13,385 nt of DNA from Pseudomonadota bacterium. GTDB lineage: Bacteria > Pseudomonadota > Alphaproteobacteria > Rhizobiales > Xanthobacteraceae. Numbering within the stretch: position 1 is the stretch's first letter; each line of letters opens with the position of its first letter. A program made the position numbers and the translations under genes. Below the pieces are notes generated by a model. The model did no database searches and was not told where the DNA came from. It worked only from the letters and a program-made list of their open reading frames with translations. Positions 7,372-13,385 of the stretch are shown piece after piece. The DNA lies in the NCBI GenBank assembly GCA_023423415.1, contig JAFAFP010000282.1:1-13385 (forward strand). The letters run 5' to 3'.

Positions 7372-8088
7372 CTAGATTTCGCCGAGATAAGCATTGCGAA
7401 TGGCGGGGTCGGCCGCCACTTCCGCACTCGGTCCGGTTTTCGTGACGCGGCCTCGATCCACGATGACAACCTGGTCAGCGAGATCGAAGGCCACCGCGAC
7501 ATCCTGTTCGACCACCAGAAGGCCGAGGCCGTTGCTGGCAAGCTGCTTCAAGGCTGCGACCAGAACATCCACCATAACCGGAGCGAGGCCGAGCGAGAGC
7601 TCGTCAACCAGCATGATGCGTGGTTTGGCCATCATGCCGCGGCCGATGGCGCACATCTGCTGCTCGCCGCCGGACATCGACACCGCGTCCTGATAGCGTC
7701 GCTCCGCCAGCTTTGGAAACGCGCTGTAGACCGCGTCGAGATCGCGGGAGATCTCGGTCTTTGGCGCTTTCCGTGAAAATGCCCCCATGAGAAGGTTGTC
7801 TTCCACGGTCATGCCCGCGAACAGTCGGCGTCCTTCCGGGACATGCGCAATGCCGGCTGTGACAAAGCCATCGGGCTCAAGACCTTCGAGCGTCGCGCCG
7901 TCGAGCTTGATGCTGCCCTTCGTCGGGCGGATCAGGCCGGAGAGAACGCGCAGCAAGGTTGTCTTGCCGGCGCCGTTCGAACCGATGACCGCAGTGATGC
8001 CCGGAACCGGGACATTGAATGAAACGTCGTAGAGAACGGTGACGTCGCCGTAGCCGGCCGACAGATTCTGGATCGACAGTTGCTTCAT
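7372..8088 (-). CDS. livF: Branched-chain amino acid-type ABC transporter ATP-binding protein LivF
   Basis: A 238-residue cytoplasmic ATPase of the high-affinity amino-acid/amide (HAAT) uptake family. It carries Walker A GSNGAGKTT (36-44), the LivF-typical HVPEGRRLFAGMTVEDNLLMG, signature SGGEQQ (139-144), Walker B IMLVDE (158-163) followed by SLGLAP, and the switch region VVEQDV. All ATPase motifs are canonical. Its ATG overlaps the livG stop codon (ATGA at 8088-8085), indicating translational coupling. It would pair with LivG to power LivH/LivM. Local context (aldehyde dehydrogenase and RidA-like protein immediately downstream) argues for a catabolic substrate rather than leucine, isoleucine or valine themselves. 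Confidence 0.94.
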   Translation of the reverse strand: MKQLSIQNLSAGYGDVTVLYDVSFNVPVPGITAVIGSNGAGKTTLLRVLSGLIRPTKGSIKLDGATLEGLEPDGFVTAGIAHVPEGRRLFAGMTVEDNLLMGAFSRKAPKTEISRDLDAVYSAFPKLAERRYQDAVSMSGGEQQMCAIGRGMMAKPRIMLVDELSLGLAPVMVDVLVAALKQLASNGLGLLVVEQDVAVAFDLADQVVIVDRGRVTKTGPSAEVAADPAIRNAYLGEI

Positions 8089-8837
8089 GATGACGATACC
8101 TCGAGCATCGCCGCTCCGCGTGTACCGAGATAGGCTTCGATGACGGCAGGATCGCGCGCGACATCTTCGGTCGGGCCATCGGCCAGCAGCGCGCCCTGAT
8201 GCAGCACAACGAGGCGGCGGCAGAGACCGCGAACGACCTTCATCAGGTGTTCGATCACGACGATCGTGACGCCTTCGGCGGCGATCGAGCGGATCATGGT
8301 CAGGACACCGTCGATTTCAGCGGAGTTCAGTCCGGCATTGACTTCGTCGAGGAACAGCAGCTTCGGCTTTGCGGCCAGAGCTTTGGCCAGTTCGAGCCGC
8401 TTGCGCTGCGCCAGCGTGATGTGCGGCGGGAGACGATTGGCGAGTTCGCCGATGCCCAGCCGCTCCAGCGAGGCTTGCGCGGCGTGCCTCGCCGCCGGCA
8501 TGTCGGCGGCGCCGCCGGCAAACAGCGCGACGGCGGCGACGTTGTCGAGCGCGGTCAGCTGCATGAAGGGCTGCACCACCTGAAAGGTGCGCACGAGCCC
8601 AAGTCTTGCAAGCTGATAGGGCGTCTTGCCGGTCACGTCGTGGCCGGCAAAGGCGATGCGTCCCGCCGTTGGCTGAAGATGACCGGTCACGAGATTGACG
8701 AGCGTTGTCTTTCCTGCGCCGTTCGATCCGATCAGGCCGACGATCTCACCTTGCTGCAGCGAGAACGAAACGTTGTTCACCGCGGTCAGTCCGCCGAAGC
8801 GGCGTGTCAGACCCTGCAATTCGAGCAATGCCGTCAT
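8085..8837 (-). CDS. livG: Branched-chain amino acid-type ABC transporter ATP-binding protein LivG
   Basis: The second ATPase of the uptake system, 250 residues from ATG 8837, which is preceded by AGGAAGG-like bases and overlaps the livM stop by four bases (ATGA). A longer open frame reaches 9050, but its extra N-terminus only shadows livM. Motifs: Walker A GSNGAGKTT (37-45), Q-loop Gln86 in RTFQ, Walker B KLLFLDE (159-165), D-loop-like NAGLN, and H-loop His197 in VIEHLM. The ABC signature is divergent: ITLAQRKRLELAKA (140-153) has Ala where LSGGQ-type motifs have the second glycine. Related LivG proteins also have loosened signatures, so I expect a working subunit. Confidence 0.93.
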   Translation of the reverse strand: MTALLELQGLTRRFGGLTAVNNVSFSLQQGEIVGLIGSNGAGKTTLVNLVTGHLQPTAGRIAFAGHDVTGKTPYQLARLGLVRTFQVVQPFMQLTALDNVAAVALFAGGAADMPAARHAAQASLERLGIGELANRLPPHITLAQRKRLELAKALAAKPKLLFLDEVNAGLNSAEIDGVLTMIRSIAAEGVTIVVIEHLMKVVRGLCRRLVVLHQGALLADGPTEDVARDPAVIEAYLGTRGAAMLEVSSS

Positions 8838-9778
8838 GACACCTTCCTTTTTCTGAGCGAAGGCAGCACGCCGCCCGGCATGACCAGGACAAGGATGGCG
8901 ATCAGGATGCCGAGCGCTCCGGTGCCGAAGGTCAGCAGGTTGCGCCACATCAGCTCTTCGAACACGAGATAGATCACCGCTCCGACCACAGGGCCGAACA
9001 CCGTGCCGACGCCGCCGATCAGCGCGGCGATGATCGGACGGACCGACCACATTACGTCATAGACGTCGGACGGATCGATGTAGCCGATCCAGCCCGCATA
9101 GGCCGCGCCGGCTACGCCGCAGATCGCCGAGGAGATGGTGAAGGCGATGGTCTTCAGGCGCGGCGCATCGATGCCGGCGCTGAGGGCTGCGGTCTCGTTC
9201 ATGCGAATGCACGACAGGCCGAAGCCCAGCCAGCCTCTCGAGATCACCAGGGACAGCGCCACGGAGAGGGCCGCGAGCATCACCAGGATTTCCAGCGAGA
9301 TCCGCGCGATGGCGAGCGGATCGCCGCCGGCGCCGGGCAGATTGATGCCCATGCCGCCGCCGGTCACGTCGGACCAGCCGGTGGTGATTTCCTTCAGGAT
9401 CGACACCAGCATCAGGCTGGCGATGGCGAAGTAGTGCCCCTTCAATCGCAGGATGGCGAAACCGAATGGCGCGGACAGCAGAGCCGCGCAGATTGCGGCT
9501 GTCGCGTAACCAGTCAGTGCCGACCAGCCGAGCTGCTGCATCACCGCCGATGCGTAGGCGCCGAGGCCGAAAAAGGCGGCGGTTGCGAAGGACGGATAGC
9601 CCGTGAAACCACCGACCAGATTCCACGCCGAGGCCAGCGTGATCAGCAGGGCCAATGAGGTGGCAAGACGTAGGAAATAGGTCTGGTTGGACAGAGCGAT
9701 CGGCAGGCCATAGGCGATGATGGCTCCAATGACCAGGATGGTAACTGGCAGAATCCAGCGTTGCAGACGAGCGTGCAT
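8834..9778 (-). CDS. livM: Branched-chain amino acid-type ABC transporter permease LivM
   Basis: An inner-membrane permease of 314 residues with several long hydrophobic segments, starting around WILPVTILVIGAIIAYG, then LATSLALLITLASAWNLVGG, and ending VLPSLRKRKVS. The LivM-type cytoplasmic loop that contacts the ATPases is visible as GFGLSCIRMNETAALSAGID, followed by the conserved LIGGVGTVFGPVVGA. The start ATG 9778 overlaps the livH stop by one base (TGATG), and this coupling supports it over an in-frame GTG/ATG-type start 14 codons upstream that would lie inside livH. With LivH it forms the translocation channel. Confidence 0.93.
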   Translation of the reverse strand: MHARLQRWILPVTILVIGAIIAYGLPIALSNQTYFLRLATSLALLITLASAWNLVGGFTGYPSFATAAFFGLGAYASAVMQQLGWSALTGYATAAICAALLSAPFGFAILRLKGHYFAIASLMLVSILKEITTGWSDVTGGGMGINLPGAGGDPLAIARISLEILVMLAALSVALSLVISRGWLGFGLSCIRMNETAALSAGIDAPRLKTIAFTISSAICGVAGAAYAGWIGYIDPSDVYDVMWSVRPIIAALIGGVGTVFGPVVGAVIYLVFEELMWRNLLTFGTGALGILIAILVLVMPGGVLPSLRKRKVS

Positions 9779-10650
9779 CAGTCGTACCCCGCTCGGCCGA
9801 GAAGTCCCTGCGGACGCCACAACAACATAAGGATCAGAAGAACAGCCGCGACGGTGACGCCGTATTCGGCGCCGATCAGCATGGAGCCGAGGCTTTCGAC
9901 AACGCCGAGAACGAGGCCGCCGACAATCGCGCCGACCACACTGCCAAGACCGCCCAGCACGCAGGCCACGAAGGCCACGCCGAGATAGCCGCCGCTATTG
10001 AGTGGTGAAATCGGAAACACCGCGCCGATGAGACAGCCGGCAATGCCGGCGAGAGCGAGGCCGATGCCGAAGGTGAGCGCATAGATATGTTCAACCTTCA
10101 CACCCATCAGCCGCGCGGTTTCCTGATCCATGCGTACGGCGACGATGGCGCGTCCCAGCCGCGAGCGGGTCAGGTAAACATGCACGAGGAAGGTTGCGAC
10201 AATGCCCAGCACCGCTGCGATCAGACGATCGGCCGGGATGGCGACCGTGCCGACCATCAGCGGCGGAAGGCCCGTGACTGAACCCATCTTGCGGTAGTCC
10301 GCTGTGAATGCCGCGAGCATCGCGTTGTTGAGCACCAGATCGAGCGCGAATGTCAGCACCAGTGTGATGAGCACTGGCGCCGCGATCACCCGCTGCACGA
10401 TGAAGCGTTGCACGACCCAGCCGAGCAGGCCGATCGCCGGTCCGATGACAAGCGCTGCAAGGAACGGATTGATGCCAAGCTGCCATCCGAAGAAGGCAGC
10501 ATAGGCGCCAAGCACGACGGCCGAGCCGTGCAGCATGTTGACGACATTGAGGACGCCCCAGACCAGCGAGAATCCGGCAGCGATTGCAGCGTAGAGGCCA
10601 CCAAGCAAAAGCCCGTTGACCACGACCTGCGCGAGGATCGCGGTATTCAT
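9778..10650 (-). CDS. livH: Branched-chain amino acid-type ABC transporter permease LivH
   Basis: The first permease of the system, 290 residues and highly hydrophobic. Family features are GLLLGGLYAAIAAGFSLVWG at the N-terminus, NMLHG in the second segment, the ATPase-contact loop GRAIVAVRMDQETARLMGV (about 168-186), GGLGSVVGAIVGG, and the C-terminal WRPQGLLGRAGYD. It starts 10 bases after the stop of the substrate-binding protein gene and overlaps livM by one base. The ribosome-binding site is weak (GAAGA-like), so its translation may partly depend on the upstream gene. Confidence 0.94.
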   Translation of the reverse strand: MNTAILAQVVVNGLLLGGLYAAIAAGFSLVWGVLNVVNMLHGSAVVLGAYAAFFGWQLGINPFLAALVIGPAIGLLGWVVQRFIVQRVIAAPVLITLVLTFALDLVLNNAMLAAFTADYRKMGSVTGLPPLMVGTVAIPADRLIAAVLGIVATFLVHVYLTRSRLGRAIVAVRMDQETARLMGVKVEHIYALTFGIGLALAGIAGCLIGAVFPISPLNSGGYLGVAFVACVLGGLGSVVGAIVGGLVLGVVESLGSMLIGAEYGVTVAAVLLILMLLWRPQGLLGRAGYD

Positions 10651-10660
10651 TAGTGTATCT

Positions 10661-11860
10661 TCAGCTGATGCCGAGCTTGAATTCGCCCTGCTTGATCTCG
10701 TCGGGCAGCAGCACGATGGCCTTGCCGTTCTGGATCTGGAACACTGGCGGTTTCAGGCTGTCGATCTGGCCGGTCGGTCCGAAATGCACCGGGCCCCAGA
10801 ATGTTTTGGCATTCATGGCGGCGAGCGCATCGCGTACGGCAGGGCCATCCGTCGTGCCGGTCTTCTTCAACGCAAGCTGGAGAATGGCGCCGACAGCGGA
10901 AGCTGATGCTTCGGCGTAGTCCGGGATATCGCCGTTGAACGCGGCCTTGAAGGTCTCGACGTACTTCTGTGTCGAGCCGAACATGTCCTCGCCTTCGTAT
11001 CGGACGGAAGGGTGCCACCACGATGCGCTGGAGACGTTTTCAGCCGCACCCTTGAGCGCCTGGATGTACTCTTCATAAGCCGGACCGGCGATCATGGTCA
11101 GCACCTGCGGCTTGATGCCGAGTTCGCGCATCTGCGTGCGGACCTGAATGAGGTCGTTGATGTAACCGCCGACGAACACCCAATCCGGCGCAGCCGCGCG
11201 GATTTGCGTCAGCGGAGCCGCGAAATCGAGCGCGCCGATGGCGAATTTTTCGTCGAAAACCAGGTCGAGCTTGTGCCGCTTCACGCCTTCACGGAGCGCA
11301 GTGGCGAGCGAGAGCGGGAGCAGGTCATTGCGCGAGAAGATCGCGACCTTCTTTACGGCGGGGGCTTTGGCAACAACCAGACCGGCGATCGGGTCGGTCA
11401 GCGTTTCATTCGGTGTGAACGTGCCGAACAGATATTTGAAGCCCTGGTCATACACCTCGCGAGACGAAGCGGTCGCCGCGAGCATCGGGATCTTGTAGCG
11501 CTCGGCGATCGCGCTGCCGGCTTTGGCCGCACCCGAACCGAACGGTGAGAACAGGAAATGGACTTTTTCCTGGTTGGCGAGGAATTCGCAGGCCTGCACG
11601 CCCCTGGGGGTAGCCGACTGATAATCGGAATAGACGATGCGAACCGGGCGCTTTTTGTCGCCGACTTCAATGCCGCCACGCTTCATGACTTCGGCGGCCC
11701 AGAGGTCATAGCCGCGCTTCTGCTTCCGTCCTTCCGGCGCGAGCGGTCCGGTCAGGGGCAAGGGGGCTCCGATGCGGATTTCGTCAGCGCTTTGGGCGTT
11801 GGCGAAGCCGGACGCAGCGAGTGTGGCGGCTGTTCCGGCAAGAAATGACCGTCGATCCAT
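10661..11860 (-). CDS. Periplasmic substrate-binding protein of Liv-type ABC transporter
   Basis: A 399-residue periplasmic ligand-binding protein (type I fold, Leu/Ile/Val-binding family) that delivers substrate to LivHM. The signal peptide is MDRRSFLAG...ANA with probable cleavage after residue 22. The RRSFL stretch resembles a twin-arginine motif, so Tat export is possible, although Sec export cannot be ruled out. The mature part begins DEIRIGAPLPLTGPLAPEG and contains FSPFGSGAAKAGSAIAERY and AATASSREVY, positions that usually form the ligand pocket. The first gene of the operon, it has an AGAGGGA ribosome-binding site about eight bases before ATG 11860. Similar proteins bind amino acids, amides, urea or aromatic acids; the ligand here cannot be read from sequence. 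Confidence 0.93.
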   Translation of the reverse strand: MDRRSFLAGTAATLAASGFANAQSADEIRIGAPLPLTGPLAPEGRKQKRGYDLWAAEVMKRGGIEVGDKKRPVRIVYSDYQSATPRGVQACEFLANQEKVHFLFSPFGSGAAKAGSAIAERYKIPMLAATASSREVYDQGFKYLFGTFTPNETLTDPIAGLVVAKAPAVKKVAIFSRNDLLPLSLATALREGVKRHKLDLVFDEKFAIGALDFAAPLTQIRAAAPDWVFVGGYINDLIQVRTQMRELGIKPQVLTMIAGPAYEEYIQALKGAAENVSSASWWHPSVRYEGEDMFGSTQKYVETFKAAFNGDIPDYAEASASAVGAILQLALKKTGTTDGPAVRDALAAMNAKTFWGPVHFGPTGQIDSLKPPVFQIQNGKAIVLLPDEIKQGEFKLGIS

Positions 11861-11993
11861 ATATAATCCCTCTGTGTTCCCCCAGCCGGCAACGGCGACC
11901 GGTTATAACGATCAGGAAGTGTGACAGGGGAAGGCCGATCGCCAAAGCAGAATTCCGGCTATTAGGTGTTGCCGAATTGAGAACGGCTCCTGA

Positions 11994-12016
11994 TGAGCAA
12001 ATGACCAGTTTGCTCA
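11994..12016. promoter_or_regulatory. Perfect 8-bp inverted repeat, candidate operator
   Basis: TGAGCAAA (11994-12001) and TTTGCTCA (12009-12016) are exact reverse complements around the 7-base centre TGACCAG. The dyad lies about 135-155 bases upstream of the binding-protein ATG, an activator-type position. It is not followed by a T-run in either direction, so an operator is more likely than a terminator. Which regulator binds is not evident. Confidence 0.5.
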
Positions 12017-12031
12017 ATTGACCGGCATTTG
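12015..12031. promoter_or_regulatory. Second, similar site next to the inverted repeat
   Basis: CAATTGACCGGCATTTG (12015-12031) resembles CAAATGACCAGTTTG (11998-12012) inside the first palindrome. Two positions differ and there are two extra bases in the centre. It is itself a partial dyad (CAAtT...AtTTG). The offset of 17 bases places two related sites side by side, as with tandem operators. The match is short and could be coincidental. Confidence 0.35.
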
Positions 12032-12039
12032 TGGCGGAC

Positions 12040-12259
12040 AGGGGGCTATAAACTCGAAAAGTTTGGCTTCAGGCTTGCGATTTTCCCGGCATCAGGCTTT
12101 CTCGCGATGGGCGCGGCTTTGCGGTCCATCTATGGAGAAATCCTGTCCACCGGCTCAAGTAAATCCTGGGCAGGAGCATTGTATCCGTTCAACGATTTCT
12201 CGCGACGGATGGGCTTCGAGCAGGTCTGGGCGTTCGAGCGCGAGCACGTCGAGGTGTGA
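12040..12259 (+). pseudogene. C-terminal remnant of an isocitrate lyase / PEP mutase family gene
   Basis: About 70 codons read as the tail of an ICL/PEPM-superfamily enzyme (methylisocitrate lyase, oxaloacetate decarboxylase, phosphonopyruvate hydrolase and relatives). The recognisable parts are LEKFGFRLAIFPASGFLA, then AALRSIYGEIL, TGSS, and LYPFNDFSRRMGFEQVWAFE, ending at TGA 12257-12259. Full-length relatives are about 280 residues and carry the catalytic KKCGH-type loop well upstream; here an in-frame stop at 12002-12004 closes the frame and nothing upstream encodes the rest. The only starts are a TTG at 12029 or an internal ATG, neither with a good ribosome-binding site. I infer a deletion or rearrangement junction near 12030-12050, perhaps made when the minus-strand operon was joined here. 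The left boundary is approximate. Confidence 0.72.
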
Positions 12260-12268
12260 ACATGCGCG

Positions 12269-12290
12269 ACGTCCGAGCAGACGTATTTTC
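12269..12290 (+). terminator. Weak hairpin after the gene remnant
   Basis: ACGTC (12269-12273) pairs with GACGT (12280-12284) over a 6-base loop, followed by ATTTTC. It could be the surviving terminator of the degraded ICL/PEPM gene. The stem is only 5 bp, so this is tentative. Confidence 0.35.
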
Positions 12291-12299
12291 AAACGGTTG

Positions 12300-13385
12300 C
12301 TAGCCACGTGGCGGGCGACGACGCTCGTGGAACCACACACGATAATTCGACATCTTCGCGCGCTGAGCCTGCGGTGCGCCGCGCTTGCAGGTCGAGGCTT
12401 CTTCGCTCTTTTGCGGAGCGCCCCACCGCAGTTCGACGCAGTCGTTCACGTTGTAGGCCATTTCGAGATCGGACACACGATCGACGGCGTCCTTGAGCGT
12501 CAGCGTCCATTGCGAGCCATCGCTGCGCGGATACGAGAACTTGCGAGCAAACAATTCGGACGCCAGCACACGCTCCAGCTCGGCCTTCACATCGCCCGTC
12601 GCCTTGCCGGCCGGCATCGCATATCGCTCCGGCCGCCGCATCACGCGATCGGGAAACCCGCGCACCACATCCATCGCGATCAACAGACGCAGATCGCGCG
12701 ATGGTGTCGCGAAGTCTTCCCATGCACCCGTGGTCTCGAAGATCGCGGCGCCATCGGGCATGCTGGCTTCACCCTTGCCACTGTTCTGGAATTTTCGTCC
12801 ATTCTCGACCGATGTCACGCGCGCCTTCACCTGCTCCTCGAGCGAGGTGATCGCTTCGGTCATCGCCCGCACCGGGTCGAGCGGTGACGGCGACATCACG
12901 TCATCCATGCGGTCGTAAAAGGCTTCGACAGAGAGCTTGGTCTGTTCGAGCGAGACGTCACCATACTGCGGGTTCTTGGCGATCTCCGCATTGGTCAGCC
13001 GACGCAGATTGCCGCTCTTGTCGCGCACGATCGGCCGGAAGCGCTTGAAGCCGGGATCGCCCAATGCCGGATCCTGAGCGAACAGGAAATTGCCGCGCCA
13101 GAAGCGCTTGCGCGCAACGGTCCCGTCGGGTTGGGCATCGACCGCGAGAAAGACGCCGGCATTGCCGTCGGTTTGCGGCACGCGCCGGGCAATCACCAGA
13201 AGATGTCCGTACGGATCCGCATAGACGGTCCCGGGCCGCAGAGCGTCCTCGGTCAGCGATACGGGGTAGAAATCGGCGCCGTCATCCGTCGCGCGCGTTC
13301 GGCCTGCACCCGAATGCACGCCATCACCGATGCTCCATTTCAGATAATGCCCGAATCCTTGAACCAGCCCGGCCGGCCGCCGCGG
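12300..13385 (-). CDS. Conserved hypothetical protein (N-terminus outside window)
   Basis: The frame is open to the right edge; 361 residues are visible and the GTG at 13319 is internal, since the upstream codons continue as readable protein (FGHYLKWSIGDG). I do not recognise a named family. The visible N-terminal half is a compact beta-rich-looking domain (GTVYADPYGHLLVIARRV, GVFLAVDAQPDGTV, FWRGNFLF). The GHLLVIA stretch is reminiscent of the His strand of NlpC/P60 or CHAP-like folds, but the matching Cys would be outside the window, so this is speculation. The middle is charged and helical (DPVRAMTEAITSLEEQVKARV), then comes LRLLIAMDVVRGFPDRVMRRPERY, and the C-terminus is basic (RVWFHERRRPPRG). 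No membrane segment is seen. It is convergent with the remnant and unrelated in orientation to the neighbouring operon promoter. Confidence 0.75.
   Translation of the reverse strand, partial: PRRPAGLVQGFGHYLKWSIGDGVHSGAGRTRATDDGADFYPVSLTEDALRPGTVYADPYGHLLVIARRVPQTDGNAGVFLAVDAQPDGTVARKRFWRGNFLFAQDPALGDPGFKRFRPIVRDKSGNLRRLTNAEIAKNPQYGDVSLEQTKLSVEAFYDRMDDVMSPSPLDPVRAMTEAITSLEEQVKARVTSVENGRKFQNSGKGEASMPDGAAIFETTGAWEDFATPSRDLRLLIAMDVVRGFPDRVMRRPERYAMPAGKATGDVKAELERVLASELFARKFSYPRSDGSQWTLTLKDAVDRVSDLEMAYNVNDCVELRWGAPQKSEEASTCKRGAPQAQRAKMSNYRVWFHERRRPPRG

Larger units (their letters stand above)
11861..12039 (-). promoter_or_regulatory. Upstream control region of the transporter/dehydrogenase operon
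   Basis: No protein is supported in these 179 bases. On the minus strand, AGAGGGA serves as the ribosome-binding site of the binding-protein gene. GTTATAAC (11902-11909), 42 bases before the ATG, is a possible -10 element, but I see no good -35 at the proper distance. GTT-N11-AAC at 11968-11984 fits the loose T-N11-A pattern of LysR boxes; such a short match is frequent by chance. Stronger palindromes lie further upstream and are listed separately. Confidence 0.45.

Noticed and set aside
8838..9050. N-terminal extension of livG up to 9050
   Set aside because: The extension is Arg-rich and overlaps the livM coding sequence in another frame. ATG 8837 begins exactly where LivG homology begins and overlaps the livM stop by four bases.
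9779..9820. Fourteen-codon extension of livM
   Set aside because: It would lie inside livH and its residues (MASAGTSRPSGVRL) are not LivM-like. ATG 9778 with the TGATG overlap is more natural.
12018..12052. Plus-strand promoter TTGACC ... TATAAA
   Set aside because: The hexamers look good, but the spacer is 23 bases, well beyond the usual 16-18, and the only downstream gene is a remnant.
12018..12887. Plus-strand open frame of 289 codons covering the remnant and the hypothetical gene
   Set aside because: It is out of frame with the ICL/PEPM-like segment and antisense to the minus-strand hypothetical gene. Its Arg/His-rich translation resembles no protein, so it is a composite shadow.

Overview
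This window looks like a chromosome segment from an alphaproteobacterium, most likely of the Bradyrhizobium / Rhodopseudomonas / Afipia group. The grounds are the G+C-rich codon use, the Liv-type transporter style, a chemoreceptor ending in a xWxxF tail, and a GCATGAT...ATCATGC intergenic palindrome of a kind I remember from that group. The genus is an inference from sequence style; no database was searched. There are no rRNA, tRNA, CRISPR or insertion-sequence features that I can see.

Layout, left to right. (1) 1-1398, plus strand: the 3' part of a glutamine-synthetase-family ligase gene whose first codons lie outside the window. (2) 1563-3935, plus: a complete methyl-accepting chemotaxis protein with a large periplasmic helical sensor, two HAMP-type segments and a C-terminal DWEEF tail. 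(3) 4096-5007, plus: a LysR-type regulator. (4) 5015-5060: a long hairpin separating this regulator from a convergent operon. (5) 11860 down to 5086, minus: a seven-gene operon in the order periplasmic substrate-binding protein, livH, livM, livG, livF, aldehyde dehydrogenase, two-domain RidA-like protein. Gaps are 34 bases or less, and three junctions overlap by 1 or 4 bases. (6) 11861-12039: the operon's upstream region, with a perfect 8-bp inverted repeat and a second, similar site beside it. (7) About 12040-12259, plus: a C-terminal remnant of an isocitrate lyase / PEP mutase family gene. (8) 12300-13385, minus: the 3' part of a conserved hypothetical gene that runs off the right edge.

How the genes may work together. 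The minus-strand operon has the shape of an uptake-plus-catabolism unit. A branched-chain-amino-acid-type ABC transporter imports a small organic acid, amide or amine, an aldehyde dehydrogenase oxidises an aldehyde intermediate, and a RidA-like protein handles an enamine, imine or related intermediate. The pairing of a dehydrogenase with a RidA-family protein recalls the AmnC/AmnD steps of 2-aminomuconate metabolism, although this dehydrogenase looks more like the lactaldehyde / phosphonoacetaldehyde type. The convergent LysR gene is the natural candidate regulator. The glutamine-synthetase-like ligase and the chemoreceptor may serve the same substrate, but that rests on proximity alone. The most unusual items are the tandem RidA architecture, the ICL/PEPM gene remnant next to the operon promoter region, and the tandem palindromes there.
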